Source: Psychroflexus salarius (GTDB taxonomy: Bacteria; Bacteroidota; Bacteroidia; Flavobacteriales; Flavobacteriaceae). From it: DNA of 64,000 nucleotides. The stretch is from the NCBI RefSeq assembly GCF_900129035.1, contig NZ_FQTW01000007.1, positions 1 through 64,000 on the forward strand, written 5' to 3'. The translations under genes were made by a program, and so were the position numbers. Below are positions 39,485-47,892 of this stretch, in pieces (within the stretch, counting starts at the first letter, position 1; each line of letters starts with the position of its first letter). A model generated the notes under the pieces. That model was not told the origin of the DNA. It saw only the letters and a program-made list of their open reading frames with translations, and searched no databases.

Positions 39485-40417
39485 TTAAGCTTTAGGATTA
39501 AATACTTCAGCTAACATGCAGCGTGCGCTTCCGCCACCGTGTTTTTCAATAGTTTCAAGATTAGCATATAATATGTTTGTGTACTTTTCAATAGCTTCAA
39601 TCTGATCTTGGCGCAAACTATTATAAGCAGTTTGGCTCATAATTAAATAACTATTGTCATTTTTACCCTTCACTTGCAGCATATTACCGGCAAATTGATG
39701 CATTTGAGCTTCGCTGATATTTATGATTTCTTTTTGGTCTTGCTTTAAACTCTTTGTCACCATCTTTTTTTCTTTCGCATCATCAATGCTGTCAAGACAA
39801 ATGACTGCAAAGTCTTCAGCTATACACATCATCACATTAGTATGATAAATAGGTAATCTCTTTTCGTTAACCGTTTGATTGGCTTCAAACATAATTGGCG
39901 TAAACTCAAAATCCTCACAAAATTCAATTAATAAGTCTTCAGAAGCTCTTGGAGAAATGGCACAATAAGCTTTTCGGTTTTCTCGGTCTAAAATTAAACT
40001 TCCAGTCCCTTCTAAAAAAACTTCATCATCTTCAGCAGATGTATAATCAACAACATTATTAATTTTAAAACCGTGAGCCTCAATTTGCTCTAAAATATCA
40101 GGTCGTCTTTCTCTTCTTCTATTTTCAGCAAACATGGGATAAAGCGCTATATCGCCATTAGCATGAAACGAAATCCAATTGTTTGGAAAAATAGAATCTG
40201 GTGTATCTTGTGCTTCAATATCCTCAAGAACAATCACATTAATTCCTTTGCCTTTAAGCAGTTCGACAAAATGATCAAACTCAGATTGGGCTTTTTGATT
40301 AACTGTTGCTTCTAGTTCTTGTGTGCTTTTTTGAAAATAATTATTGACGGCTGTTTCTTCATTCATTCTGAATTTAACAGGCCTAATCATTAAAACAGTA
40401 TTGGTAATTTGTGACAT
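39485..40417 (-). CDS. ctlX: Arginine deiminase-related protein, CtlX-like
   Basis: The 310-residue protein belongs to the guanidino-group-modifying superfamily (pentein fold). It has N-terminal VLMIRPVKFRMNEETAVNNYFQ, SIFPNNWISFH, the acidic EDDEVFLEGTGSL, the catalytic-type His in PIYHTNVMM, and the C-terminal nucleophile Cys in HGGGSARCMLAEVF. This pattern fits the group named citrulline utilization hydrolase (CtlX). Substrate is inferred from that family, not shown here. Only 1 bp separates it from the next related gene, so both are made together. Confidence 0.82.
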   Translation of the reverse strand: MSQITNTVLMIRPVKFRMNEETAVNNYFQKSTQELEATVNQKAQSEFDHFVELLKGKGINVIVLEDIEAQDTPDSIFPNNWISFHANGDIALYPMFAENRRRERRPDILEQIEAHGFKINNVVDYTSAEDDEVFLEGTGSLILDRENRKAYCAISPRASEDLLIEFCEDFEFTPIMFEANQTVNEKRLPIYHTNVMMCIAEDFAVICLDSIDDAKEKKMVTKSLKQDQKEIINISEAQMHQFAGNMLQVKGKNDNSYLIMSQTAYNSLRQDQIEAIEKYTNILYANLETIEKHGGGSARCMLAEVFNPKA

Positions 40418-40418
40418 A

Positions 40419-41333
40419 TTATTCTCGTATTAAGGGTAATGTTGAGCATCGCAACAAGCCTTCTTGTTTTGCTATTTCTTTGTAATTTACAGTTTCAACA
40501 GTAATGTTTCTTTCGGTTAACCATTGGTTTAAACGGCTAAATCTTTTGTCTGAAATGACGACGTCTTCAGCTATTGAAAAAATATTACTTGTCATATTAA
40601 ACATTTCATCTTTATCAATTTTAAAAACATTTTCTTCTCTAAAAAATTGTACTAACCAATTGAAATCATCTGGATTTAAAAATCCATTTTCATGAATAAT
40701 CGCATATTTAGAACCAACAGGCTGAAAGCAACAATCTAAATGCAAAGCGTTTTCTTTTGGGTCATCATTATTTTTGCGCAAATTGAATGCTTTAACAGTT
40801 TTATGCGGAAATAACTCTTGTAGAGCAGCAACCGCTTCAGTATTTGTTCGGGCTGTAATGAATGAAGAATAATCTTCACCTAAATAAGTGCCTACAAAAA
40901 TGAAATCTCCGTGAGGCATCACATCTCCACCTTCTATATGACAATGCTCTGGAAGAACAACCACCTTTTCAGGATCAATTTGATCAATTATATGATGAAT
41001 TGCTTCAATTTCTTGTTCGCGATCAGGTAAAATATTAGCTCTTATAAATTTATCGTCAATTACAAATCCAATGTCTCTTGAAAATATTTGATTATAGTTT
41101 TGTATTAATTGAGGTCTAAAAACATGGACATCATATTTTTTTAAAACTTGAGCAACTTCATCCATTTCAGAAATCATGTCTGCTTCAATCGGATAAGTTC
41201 CATTTTCAATATGCATTTTAGACTTAGGATCATAGGCCTCTTCAATGCTTGGTGTTGGTCCGTTAGAATTGGCGATGCCTAATATGACGGCTTTAAGCCT
41301 AGAGGTTTCATTTTTAATGTTGAGTGATAACAT
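40419..41333 (-). CDS. Amidinotransferase / dimethylargininase-like protein
   Basis: The 304-residue protein is a second pentein-fold member, distant in sequence from its neighbour. It shows RLKAVILGIANSNG, FSRDIGFVIDDKFI, the acidic HIEGGDVMPHGDFIFVGTYL, the catalytic-type His in ALHLDCCFQPVG, and the nucleophile Cys in LLRCSTLPLIRE at the C-terminus. Glycine amidinotransferase, DDAH and arginine deiminase-like activities are all possible. Pairing with CtlX suggests a route for arginine-derived guanidino or ureido compounds. A -7 box lies upstream. Confidence 0.82.
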   Translation of the reverse strand: MLSLNIKNETSRLKAVILGIANSNGPTPSIEEAYDPKSKMHIENGTYPIEADMISEMDEVAQVLKKYDVHVFRPQLIQNYNQIFSRDIGFVIDDKFIRANILPDREQEIEAIHHIIDQIDPEKVVVLPEHCHIEGGDVMPHGDFIFVGTYLGEDYSSFITARTNTEAVAALQELFPHKTVKAFNLRKNNDDPKENALHLDCCFQPVGSKYAIIHENGFLNPDDFNWLVQFFREENVFKIDKDEMFNMTSNIFSIAEDVVISDKRFSRLNQWLTERNITVETVNYKEIAKQEGLLRCSTLPLIRE

Positions 41334-41350
41334 AAGTTAAATTTGTTATA

Positions 41351-41358
41351 CAAAAGTA
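41351..41358 (-). promoter_or_regulatory. -7 box TACTTTTG of the amidinotransferase-ctlX pair
   Basis: TACTTTTG on the minus strand lies 17 bp before the ATG at 41333, in the 43-bp gap after the M23 peptidase. No well-spaced TTG was found. Confidence 0.5.
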
Positions 41359-41376
41359 AACATTAAAGACTGTATT

Positions 41377-42045
41377 TTAATAAATCTTCAGCAACAAGTT
41401 AGGATCTGGACAATTATTTGAAAAATGCTTAAGCTTAGCTTTAGAGCAAACACCAGGAAAATCGCCAAAACGATCTCCAATGTCTCGAATTATTTGAAAA
41501 TGCAAATGTGGAGCGTAACTTCCATTAACTTCAGCAGAGCCAATTTCAGCAAAGACAGAAGCCTTTGTAATGGGTTGTCCTACTTGTAAATTTTCTAGGC
41601 TTTTACGACTCAAATGCCCATAAAGTGTATAAAAAGTTTCCGCTTCAAAATCGTGCTGCAAGATAATGGTTGGTCCATAATCTCCAAGATCATGATTATC
41701 CTTAAAACTGTGCACAACCGCATCTAGTGGAGAAATAACTGCTGTATTTGCTGGACACCAAATATCTAGACCAATATGTATATCGCGTAGATTATTTGTA
41801 AAATGCGGACTCCTTTTATATAAGTCACGTTGTTCTAAATAGCCTCCAAACGCAATTGTTTTATTAGTTTGCTTTAAAAATTGATTAATAAAAGCCTGCG
41901 TTTTTTGTACAGGCTTATGCTCTAAATTTATAGATTGATTAATTGACAAATCTATTAAACCATAATCTTGCCTTTCAAATTTTGTGTCTATGATTGGTGT
42001 GAATCCTGCAGTTAATTGACTTAAAAATTGTTGAAATTTTTTCAT
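41377..42045 (-). CDS. M23 family metallopeptidase
   Basis: The 222-residue protein has a C-terminal LytM/M23 domain: zinc ligands in RDIHIGLDIWCPANT (HxxxD) and PHLHFQII (HxH), with TLYGHLSRKSL between them. M23 enzymes usually cut peptidoglycan cross-links. There is no obvious signal peptide; the N-terminus reads MKKFQQFLSQLTAGFTPIID. The location is therefore uncertain, unless it is exported by another route or acts on a non-wall substrate. The ATG is immediately after the T-run of the ohr terminator, an odd position (see findings). Confidence 0.85.
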   Translation of the reverse strand: MKKFQQFLSQLTAGFTPIIDTKFERQDYGLIDLSINQSINLEHKPVQKTQAFINQFLKQTNKTIAFGGYLEQRDLYKRSPHFTNNLRDIHIGLDIWCPANTAVISPLDAVVHSFKDNHDLGDYGPTIILQHDFEAETFYTLYGHLSRKSLENLQVGQPITKASVFAEIGSAEVNGSYAPHLHFQIIRDIGDRFGDFPGVCSKAKLKHFSNNCPDPNLLLKIY

Positions 42046-42068
42046 TAAAAAAACCCCGAATTTCGGGG
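42046..42068 (-). terminator. ohr terminator
   Basis: On the minus strand CCCCG and CGGGG (42068-42054) form a compact hairpin with a 5-nt loop, extendable by A-T pairs. Eight T follow, ending directly before the M23 peptidase ATG. Confidence 0.8.
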
Positions 42069-42094
42069 TAATTATTTATTAGTAAATATTTAAT

Positions 42095-42523
42095 TTATTC
42101 GTCTAAAAGTAAATTTAAAGTAACATCGATGTTATCACGTGTGGCTCTCGAAAAAGGACAAATTACATGTGCCTGATTCATCAGCATTTCGCCAGTTTCA
42201 ACTGAGTCAACACCTGGTAAATAGCCATCAATAATTGCTGCAAGTTGAAAATCGCCTTCATCGGTTTTACCAATACTTATATGTGCCGTAACGCTAAAAT
42301 CACCTAAATCTTTATTATTTTCTTTAGCAACGGCTTCTAGTGCACTTCCAAAACATGCTGCATAGGCTGAGCCAAAAAGCTGCTCAGGATTAACACCATC
42401 TTCGCCACTGCCGCCCATAGCTTTTGGCATTTCGAGATTCAGATCAATAATTCCATCATCGGTTTTAACGTGGCCTTTTCGGCCACCGCTTGCAATTGCT
42501 TTTGCTGTATATAAAGTATCCAT
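42095..42523 (-). CDS. ohr: Organic hydroperoxide resistance protein Ohr
   Basis: Ohr is a thiol peroxidase of the OsmC superfamily that reduces organic hydroperoxides. The 142 residues have the two catalytic cysteines (Cys57 in AYAACFGSALE, Cys122 in VICPFSRATRDN). The assisting Arg (Arg15, GGRKGHV) and Glu (Glu47, NPEQLF) are also in place. The VICP context separates Ohr from OsmC. No OhrR regulator is adjacent. It is divergent from meaB. Confidence 0.93.
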   Translation of the reverse strand: MDTLYTAKAIASGGRKGHVKTDDGIIDLNLEMPKAMGGSGEDGVNPEQLFGSAYAACFGSALEAVAKENNKDLGDFSVTAHISIGKTDEGDFQLAAIIDGYLPGVDSVETGEMLMNQAHVICPFSRATRDNIDVTLNLLLDE

Positions 42524-42580
42524 AAATAAATTTTAGTTTAAATGTAAGGCTGAAGCTTCAACTTTAAAAAAATGAATTCA

Positions 42581-42588
42581 TAAATTTG
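42581..42588 (+). promoter_or_regulatory. meaB -7 box TAAATTTG
   Basis: TAAATTTG lies 17 bp before the TTG start of meaB. It supports transcription starting close to that codon. Confidence 0.5.
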
Positions 42589-42605
42589 TATTAAACTTCA
42601 ATTAT

Positions 42606-43697
42606 TTGAAAAAACCAGACACATCACATTCAGCTTTAGGTGAAGTTGATAATTCATCCCAGAAACACCTGAGCCAATCTTCCGCAGAACGCATAAAGGC
42701 TTTACGTCGGAAAAAAGTAGACCTAAAGAAATTAAGCGAAGATTTACGTAGTGGAAATTCAACAGCTTTAAGTCGTGCCATCACCTTAATTGAAAGCCAA
42801 AACAATAAACATCAAGCCCAAGTTAAGCAACTTATCGAAGCATGCTTACCACATGCTGGAGACGCAATTAGAATAGGAATTACTGGTGTTCCTGGTGTTG
42901 GAAAAAGTACATTTATAGAAAGCTTGGGATTACACTTAATTAATAAAGGGCACAAAGTAGCTGTGTTAGCAGTTGACCCATCAAGCTCTGTATCAAACGG
43001 TAGCATTTTAGGCGACAAAACCCGAATGGAGAAACTTGTTCAATCATCTAATGCTTTTATTAGACCAACTGCATCTGGCACTTCACTTGGTGGCGTTGCT
43101 CGTAAAACAAGAGAAAGTATTATTTTATGTGAAGCTGCTGGTTATGATATTATTTTAATTGAAACTGTTGGCGTTGGGCAAAGTGAAACTGCAGTACACA
43201 GCATGACAGACTTCTTTTTACTATTAAAATTAGCTGGTGCCGGTGATGAACTCCAAGGAATTAAACGTGGTATCATTGAAATGGCTGACGCAATTGTAAT
43301 TAACAAAGCTGATGGACAAAATCTTGATGCAGCTAAAAGAGCAAAAGTTGAGTTTAATAGAGCCTTACACATGTATCCTCCAAAAGATAATCACTGGACG
43401 CCTAAGGTTTTACTTACTAGCGCTTTAAAGAAAAAAGGAATTGATAAAACTTGGCAACTTATATCAAAATTTATAGCGCATGTTAAAGCAAATCATCACT
43501 TTGAACTTAATCGCTTAGCGCAGAATAAGTATTGGCTACACCAAAGTATTGAAGACCAATTAAAACGCGAGTTTTATGCTAATCCAACTATAAAAAAAGC
43601 TTTAGAAAGTGAACTCAAAAAAATCGAAGCCAAACAAACTACAGCTTTTGAGGCTGCAAATGATTTACTGAAATACTACAAAACTAAGTTAGATTGA
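42606..43697 (+). CDS. meaB: Methylmalonyl-CoA mutase-associated GTPase MeaB
   Basis: MeaB is a G3E-type P-loop GTPase that protects and reloads the B12 cofactor of methylmalonyl-CoA mutase. The 363 residues have Walker A GVPGVGKS near residue 95, the base LAVDPSSSVSNGSILGDKTRM, the switch IETVGVGQSE, and NKADG. The start is a TTG at 42606 (KKPDTSHSALG follows), just after a -7 box. The mutase genes are not in the window. Its 3' end overlaps the convergent PAP2 gene by 14 nt, leaving no room for a terminator. Confidence 0.95.
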   Translation: MKKPDTSHSALGEVDNSSQKHLSQSSAERIKALRRKKVDLKKLSEDLRSGNSTALSRAITLIESQNNKHQAQVKQLIEACLPHAGDAIRIGITGVPGVGKSTFIESLGLHLINKGHKVAVLAVDPSSSVSNGSILGDKTRMEKLVQSSNAFIRPTASGTSLGGVARKTRESIILCEAAGYDIILIETVGVGQSETAVHSMTDFFLLLKLAGAGDELQGIKRGIIEMADAIVINKADGQNLDAAKRAKVEFNRALHMYPPKDNHWTPKVLLTSALKKKGIDKTWQLISKFIAHVKANHHFELNRLAQNKYWLHQSIEDQLKREFYANPTIKKALESELKKIEAKQTTAFEAANDLLKYYKTKLD

Positions 43698-44250
43698 GAT
43701 ACTTCTTCTGAAACCACAAATTGAGCTTGTAGTACAAAGTCCCAATTATTATACCAAATAATGCGCCAACCATAACATCGGCAGGATAATGTACGCCTAC
43801 ATAAATCCTGGAGTAAGCCACTAAAATACACCAAACTAATAAACCTGAAAATGCATATTTATAGTAAGGTTTTAGTAATTTACCAATAAAGAAAGTTACG
43901 GCGAATGTACTAACCGCATGACCTGAAAAGAAGCCGTAAACACCGCAACGCTTAGATATAAAACGCGCTTGCATCATAAAATCTTCATTGCAAGGTCTTG
44001 GCCGCATAAAAGTATCTTTAAATAAATTGGCCAACTGATCGGTTGTTGCTATCATTAAAGCAACCGTTATTATAACTGATAATAAGCCTTTAACACCAAA
44101 TGTTTTATAACATAAAAATAATAAAACAGCGTAAAGCGGGTAAGACATTTCTTTTTCGGTGATGAGCAACCATAACCAATCCCAAGTTCTAGAACCTAAG
44201 TTGTTCAGGTAAATAAATAATTGTTCATCAAACGTAATTATTGTTTCCAT
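43684..44250 (-). CDS. PAP2 family phosphatase
   Basis: The 188-residue membrane protein has the three PAP2 active-site motifs: a shortened first motif around KDTFMRPRPC, then FFSGHAVSTFAV, and YSRIYVGVHYPADV. There are about five hydrophobic helices. Such enzymes remove phosphate from lipid phosphates such as undecaprenyl diphosphate or lipid A; the substrate is not readable. It lies 2 bp after the 76-residue protein gene, in the MATE-small protein-PAP2 run. Confidence 0.9.
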   Translation of the reverse strand: METIITFDEQLFIYLNNLGSRTWDWLWLLITEKEMSYPLYAVLLFLCYKTFGVKGLLSVIITVALMIATTDQLANLFKDTFMRPRPCNEDFMMQARFISKRCGVYGFFSGHAVSTFAVTFFIGKLLKPYYKYAFSGLLVWCILVAYSRIYVGVHYPADVMVGALFGIIIGTLYYKLNLWFQKKYLNLT

Positions 44251-44252
44251 AA

Positions 44253-44483
44253 TTAGTTAGCTTGATAGCGTTGCACCTCACGATCGTAAAATTCAGAAGC
44301 TTCTTTAATTAGCGTGTTTGTTTCTTCGGTAAATTCTTCTTCATTTTCTACGTCTACATCTTCTAACCATTCAATCTGGTCGTCTTTTAAATCGATGATA
44401 AACCTAGGAAATTCAGTATGAATTATAAAAATAGAATCCTTAAAATCGGTATTATCACCTAATATAAACCTAGGTAGTTTCAT
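44253..44483 (-). CDS. Small acidic protein of unknown function
   Basis: The 76-residue protein starts MKLPRFILGDNTDFKDSIFI and has an acidic helical C-terminal half (EDVDVENEEEFTEETNTLI, EFYDREVQRY). No family is recognised. It overlaps the MATE gene by 14 nt and precedes PAP2 by 2 bp, so it is co-transcribed with both and probably translationally coupled to the pump gene. Similar short proteins in flavobacteria exist as conserved hypotheticals, to my recollection. Confidence 0.7.
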   Translation of the reverse strand: MKLPRFILGDNTDFKDSIFIIHTEFPRFIIDLKDDQIEWLEDVDVENEEEFTEETNTLIKEASEFYDREVQRYQAN

Positions 44484-45834
44484 AAGCCTGTGTGTATTTT
44501 CCTTTACTAGAATTAGTTAAATAATTAAAACGAATATATAACATTATTGCCGAAGTTGTAAGACCCGCTAACAAGCCTAACCAAATTCCTACACTAGCAA
44601 ACTGGTCTGCTTGACCTAATATAAACGAAATAGGAAAACCAATAATCCAATAAGCTATAAAACAAATCAAAGTTGGAATTTTGACATCTTGCAACCCGCG
44701 TAAAGCACCTAAAAATGCGACTTGTAATCCATCACTTAATTGAAAAATGGCTGCGATTACAAGTAATTGTGCAGCTAAGGTGATTACTTCCTGCTCATCA
44801 ATATATAACGTTGGCAGAAATGATTTTAAAAGAATAAAGCCAATCGTAAATAAGCTTGCAATTAAAAAGGTTTGTATAAAAATAGAGTTGGCAATACGTC
44901 TCAGGTTGAAGTAATCACGCTTACCTTTTTGGTTAGCAACTCTAATTGTAGCTGTAACACCTAAACCAACTGCGATCATAAATGTCATAGAGACTAAATT
45001 TAAAGCTATTTGATTAGCTGCCTGAGCTTCTGTACCTAAGGTGCCCGCTAAAATTACCGATGCTGTAAAAATGCCGCCTTCAAACAACATTTGTAAAGCT
45101 GTTGGAAATCCTAAATTTATAAGACGCTTAAACACTTGTTTACTTAATGAGCGCTTAATAAGCACAAAATAAGATTTCAATTTGGGGCGATTTTTTAAAA
45201 TAAAATACAATAAAACTAACATGAATACACGAGAAATTAAAGTGCCAATCGCCGCACCTTCAAGTTCAAGTCTTGGAAAAAACCAAATACCATAAATTAA
45301 TAAGTAATTAAATAATACATTAACTAAATTAGAAGCAATCGTTGCGTACATGGCGTATTTTGTGAGGGATAAACCGTCAGCAAATTGTTTAAACCCTTGA
45401 AAAACCATTAAAGGTATCATTGAAAAAGCAACAATATTTAGATAAGGAATAGCTAACTCTACTACTTCATTTGGTTGATTAAGATGATATAAAATAGGTT
45501 TAGTTAATAACAATAATCCAAATAATAAAATACCAATAAACGTACACATCACCAAACCATGCTGAAAATAAAATCGCCCTTTGAGTTGATCATTTTCACC
45601 ATCAGCCTCAGCAATGAGAGGTGTAATTGCAAAACTGAAACCTATACCCAAAAATAATGCAAAATACAACACAGTATTCCCAAGAGATACAGCAGCCAAT
45701 GGCGCTGGGCCTAATTTACCAATCATAACGTTGTCTACAAATCCAACTAATACATGACCAAGTTGACCTAACATTACTGGCATGGCAATGATAAGGTTTT
45801 GCTTAAATTCTTTTGTATAAAGTTGAAGTTGCAA
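44470..45834 (-). CDS. MATE family efflux transporter
   Basis: The protein has twelve predicted membrane helices and the NorM/DinF-type layout (IAMPVMLGQLGHVLVGFVDN, then MIGKLGPAPLAAVSLGNTV). MATE pumps export drugs and cationic compounds by Na+ or H+ antiport. The open frame reaches a TTG at 45855, but that codon is the end of a TAATTTTG promoter box (45860-45853). The next in-frame TTG at 45834 (then QLQLYTKEFKQNL), giving 454 residues, fits the usual N-terminus better, so I use it. Three genes (MATE, 76-residue protein, PAP2) follow each other with overlaps. Confidence 0.85.
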   Translation of the reverse strand: MQLQLYTKEFKQNLIIAMPVMLGQLGHVLVGFVDNVMIGKLGPAPLAAVSLGNTVLYFALFLGIGFSFAITPLIAEADGENDQLKGRFYFQHGLVMCTFIGILLFGLLLLTKPILYHLNQPNEVVELAIPYLNIVAFSMIPLMVFQGFKQFADGLSLTKYAMYATIASNLVNVLFNYLLIYGIWFFPRLELEGAAIGTLISRVFMLVLLYFILKNRPKLKSYFVLIKRSLSKQVFKRLINLGFPTALQMLFEGGIFTASVILAGTLGTEAQAANQIALNLVSMTFMIAVGLGVTATIRVANQKGKRDYFNLRRIANSIFIQTFLIASLFTIGFILLKSFLPTLYIDEQEVITLAAQLLVIAAIFQLSDGLQVAFLGALRGLQDVKIPTLICFIAYWIIGFPISFILGQADQFASVGIWLGLLAGLTTSAIMLYIRFNYLTNSSKGKYTQAYETT

Positions 45835-45852
45835 GCTAAAAATTTTAGCCTG

Positions 45853-45860
45853 CAAAATTA
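45853..45860 (-). promoter_or_regulatory. MATE gene -7 box TAATTTTG
   Basis: A consensus -7 box on the minus strand. It overlaps the most upstream possible start codon (TTG 45855), which argues for the start at 45834. No TTG at -33 was found. Confidence 0.45.
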
Positions 45861-45912
45861 GACATTAGTTGATGCTTAAAAAAAGAATTTGAGGTTTTTA
45901 ATCTTCTCTAGC

Positions 45913-45939
45913 TTGTTTAAATTACTTATGCTAATTTTG
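45913..45939 (+). promoter_or_regulatory. Promoter of the GNAT-like gene
   Basis: TTG (45913-45915) is followed after 16 bp by TAATTTTG (45932-45939), 20 bp before the TTG start at 45960. Confidence 0.55.
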
Positions 45940-45959
45940 TAGATCTAAATTAGTTCATT

Positions 45960-46544
45960 TTGAATAAAGATCGTATCATAAAAAACGTCGCTACACTTTT
46001 AAAAGAAATCCCAACTTCTATGGAAGTTGTTAAAGACGACCATAAAAAAGATGAGCGTTTTAATTACCTCGCTAAACATATGGTCGAAAAGGCGATTAAG
46101 CGTGATGCCTTAATCACTTGTGATGACGATAGCGGCATCGCAATTTTTTTTGAAGAAAACGGCCATACTGAAGGTTTTTGGAGTGAACTTCTGGGCGATT
46201 TGAAACTTGCCTTAAATGTTACTGGTCTTAAAAAAGGACTTAAAGCACTTAAAACCCAAAAGTTTGTCAAACAACAGCGCCCAAATTCAGGTAGCTATTT
46301 ATATTGCTGGTTTTGGGGTATTTTAGAAGATGCGCGTGGTGTTACCGATAAGAAAACGGCTTACAAAATGAAAGACATCATGTTTAGCATTGCTAAAGAA
46401 AAACAACTACCTATTTATGCAGAAACACGTATAAGACGAGTAAGTATTGCCTATAGAAGGTATGGTTTTAAACTTTTAAAAGAATGGCCACATCCCAGCG
46501 GTGATACAATGTACTTTATGAAGTATACACCTGAAAAAAATTAA
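45960..46544 (+). CDS. Putative GNAT-fold acetyltransferase
   Basis: The 194-residue protein starts at a TTG (NKDRIIKNVATLLKEIP follows) with a good promoter upstream. The pattern TCDDDSGIAIFFEENG, a central helical part, YCWFWGILEDARG, then AETRIRRVSIAYRRYGFKLL and DTMYFMKY resembles the C-terminal half of GNAT folds. The usual Q/RxxGxG/A acetyl-CoA loop is not clear, so the assignment is tentative. Its TAA shares TTAA (46541-46544) with the stop of the convergent regulator gene. Confidence 0.6.
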   Translation: MNKDRIIKNVATLLKEIPTSMEVVKDDHKKDERFNYLAKHMVEKAIKRDALITCDDDSGIAIFFEENGHTEGFWSELLGDLKLALNVTGLKKGLKALKTQKFVKQQRPNSGSYLYCWFWGILEDARGVTDKKTAYKMKDIMFSIAKEKQLPIYAETRIRRVSIAYRRYGFKLLKEWPHPSGDTMYFMKYTPEKN

Positions 46545-47698
46545 AGATAGGTTTTAATATCTTCAGCATCTATAGTTGATTTTCCTAAGATAGTGAGCCG
46601 TTCAATCACATTTCTAAACTCTCGAATATTTCCTGGCCAATCGTGTTGTTTTAGTTCTTCAAGAGCATCTTTAGTAATTGACTTTGGTTTAATACCTTGT
46701 TCTCTAGCGATTAAACTTAAAAAGTGATTCGCTAATAAATCAACATCAACAATACGTTCTTTTAAAGATGGTACTTTGATAAGAATAACAGCTAATCTAT
46801 GGTATAAATCTTCTCTAAATTTTGAGGCTTTAATTTCTTCTTTTAAATTTTTATTAGTTGCTGCAATGACACGAACATCAACCTTGACATCTTTATCACT
46901 TCCTATCCGTTGAATCTTCTGTTCTTGAAGTGCCCGCAATACTTTAGCTTGTGCTTGAAGGCTCATATCTCCTATTTCATCTAGAAATAAAGTACCACCA
47001 TTGGCAGCTTCAAATTTACCTGCACGGTCTTTATTAGCAGATGTAAAAGCACCTTTAACATGACCAAATAACTCGCTTTCTATCAATTCAGAAGGAATTG
47101 CTGCACAATTAACTTCAATAAAAGGCTTTTTATTCCTTTCGCTTTTTTCATGTAACCAATGAGCCACCAATTCTTTTCCGGTTCCATTTTCACCTGTAAT
47201 TAAAACTCGAGCAGCCGTTGGAGCAACCTTATCTATCATAGACTTAATTTCAGCAATCGCAGACGCTTCACCGATCATTTCGTAAGTTTTACTTACTTTT
47301 TTCTTCAGGGTTTTATTTTCTTTATGAAGTTGATCATGTTTCAATGCAATACGAACAGCATTCAATAATCGATTAAGGTCTGGTGGTTTTGAAATATAAT
47401 CAAACGCGCCTTGACGCATTGTTTCTACAGCTGTATCAATATCACCATGTCCTGAAATCATAATAACTGGTAAATCAATCGAATTACTTTTTATAAATTG
47501 TAAAACTTCAACACCATCTTTTTTTGGCATTTTAATATCACAAAGTAATAAGTCAATGCTTTCACTCTCAAGGATTTTACAGGCTTGTTCACCGTCTTCA
47601 GCTTCAATAATCTCAAAAGACTGATCTTCTTCTGTCAATATTTTTGTTAATACACGTCTAATACTCGCTTCATCTTCTGCTATTAATAATTTTGACAT
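46541..47698 (-). CDS. Response regulator with sigma-54 activator AAA+ domain, no DNA-binding domain
   Basis: The 385 residues hold a receiver domain (1-120; Asp54 in LLCDIKMP, Lys104) and a sigma-54-interaction AAA+ domain (about 142-370). The AAA+ domain has Walker A GENGTGKE (169-176), Walker B GGTLFLDEIGD (234-244), RALQEQKIQRIGSDK and the R-finger region FREDLYHRLAV. Two features are unusual against NtrC: the sigma-54 contact loop reads GAFTSA (216-221) instead of GAFTGA, and the protein stops at AEDIKTYL without a Fis-type helix-turn-helix. No histidine kinase is adjacent. It is transcribed alone, after the dnaJ terminators. Confidence 0.9.
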   Translation of the reverse strand: MSKLLIAEDEASIRRVLTKILTEEDQSFEIIEAEDGEQACKILESESIDLLLCDIKMPKKDGVEVLQFIKSNSIDLPVIMISGHGDIDTAVETMRQGAFDYISKPPDLNRLLNAVRIALKHDQLHKENKTLKKKVSKTYEMIGEASAIAEIKSMIDKVAPTAARVLITGENGTGKELVAHWLHEKSERNKKPFIEVNCAAIPSELIESELFGHVKGAFTSANKDRAGKFEAANGGTLFLDEIGDMSLQAQAKVLRALQEQKIQRIGSDKDVKVDVRVIAATNKNLKEEIKASKFREDLYHRLAVILIKVPSLKERIVDVDLLANHFLSLIAREQGIKPKSITKDALEELKQHDWPGNIREFRNVIERLTILGKSTIDAEDIKTYL

Positions 47699-47847
47699 AA
47701 GTATGGTTTTGGTTAATTTCTTTACGGATTTAATATAAACGTCTATTTCACCTTAAATCCTTTCATAAAGTATTTTAAGCAAGGTAAAACCAACCGAAGA
47801 AAAAAACAATAAATGATTCGTAAAATAATTCAGCATTGCTCAAAACT

Positions 47848-47880
47848 AAAAACCCATCCGTTAAAAAACGAATGGGAAAA
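47848..47880 (-). terminator. Second terminator-like hairpin after dnaJ
   Basis: CCCATCCG (47853-47860) and CGAATGGG (47869-47876) pair with one mismatch around an 8-nt loop. On the minus strand TTTTT follows. It lies just beyond the first dnaJ hairpin. Confidence 0.6.
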
Positions 47881-47892
47881 AATGCTATGAAA

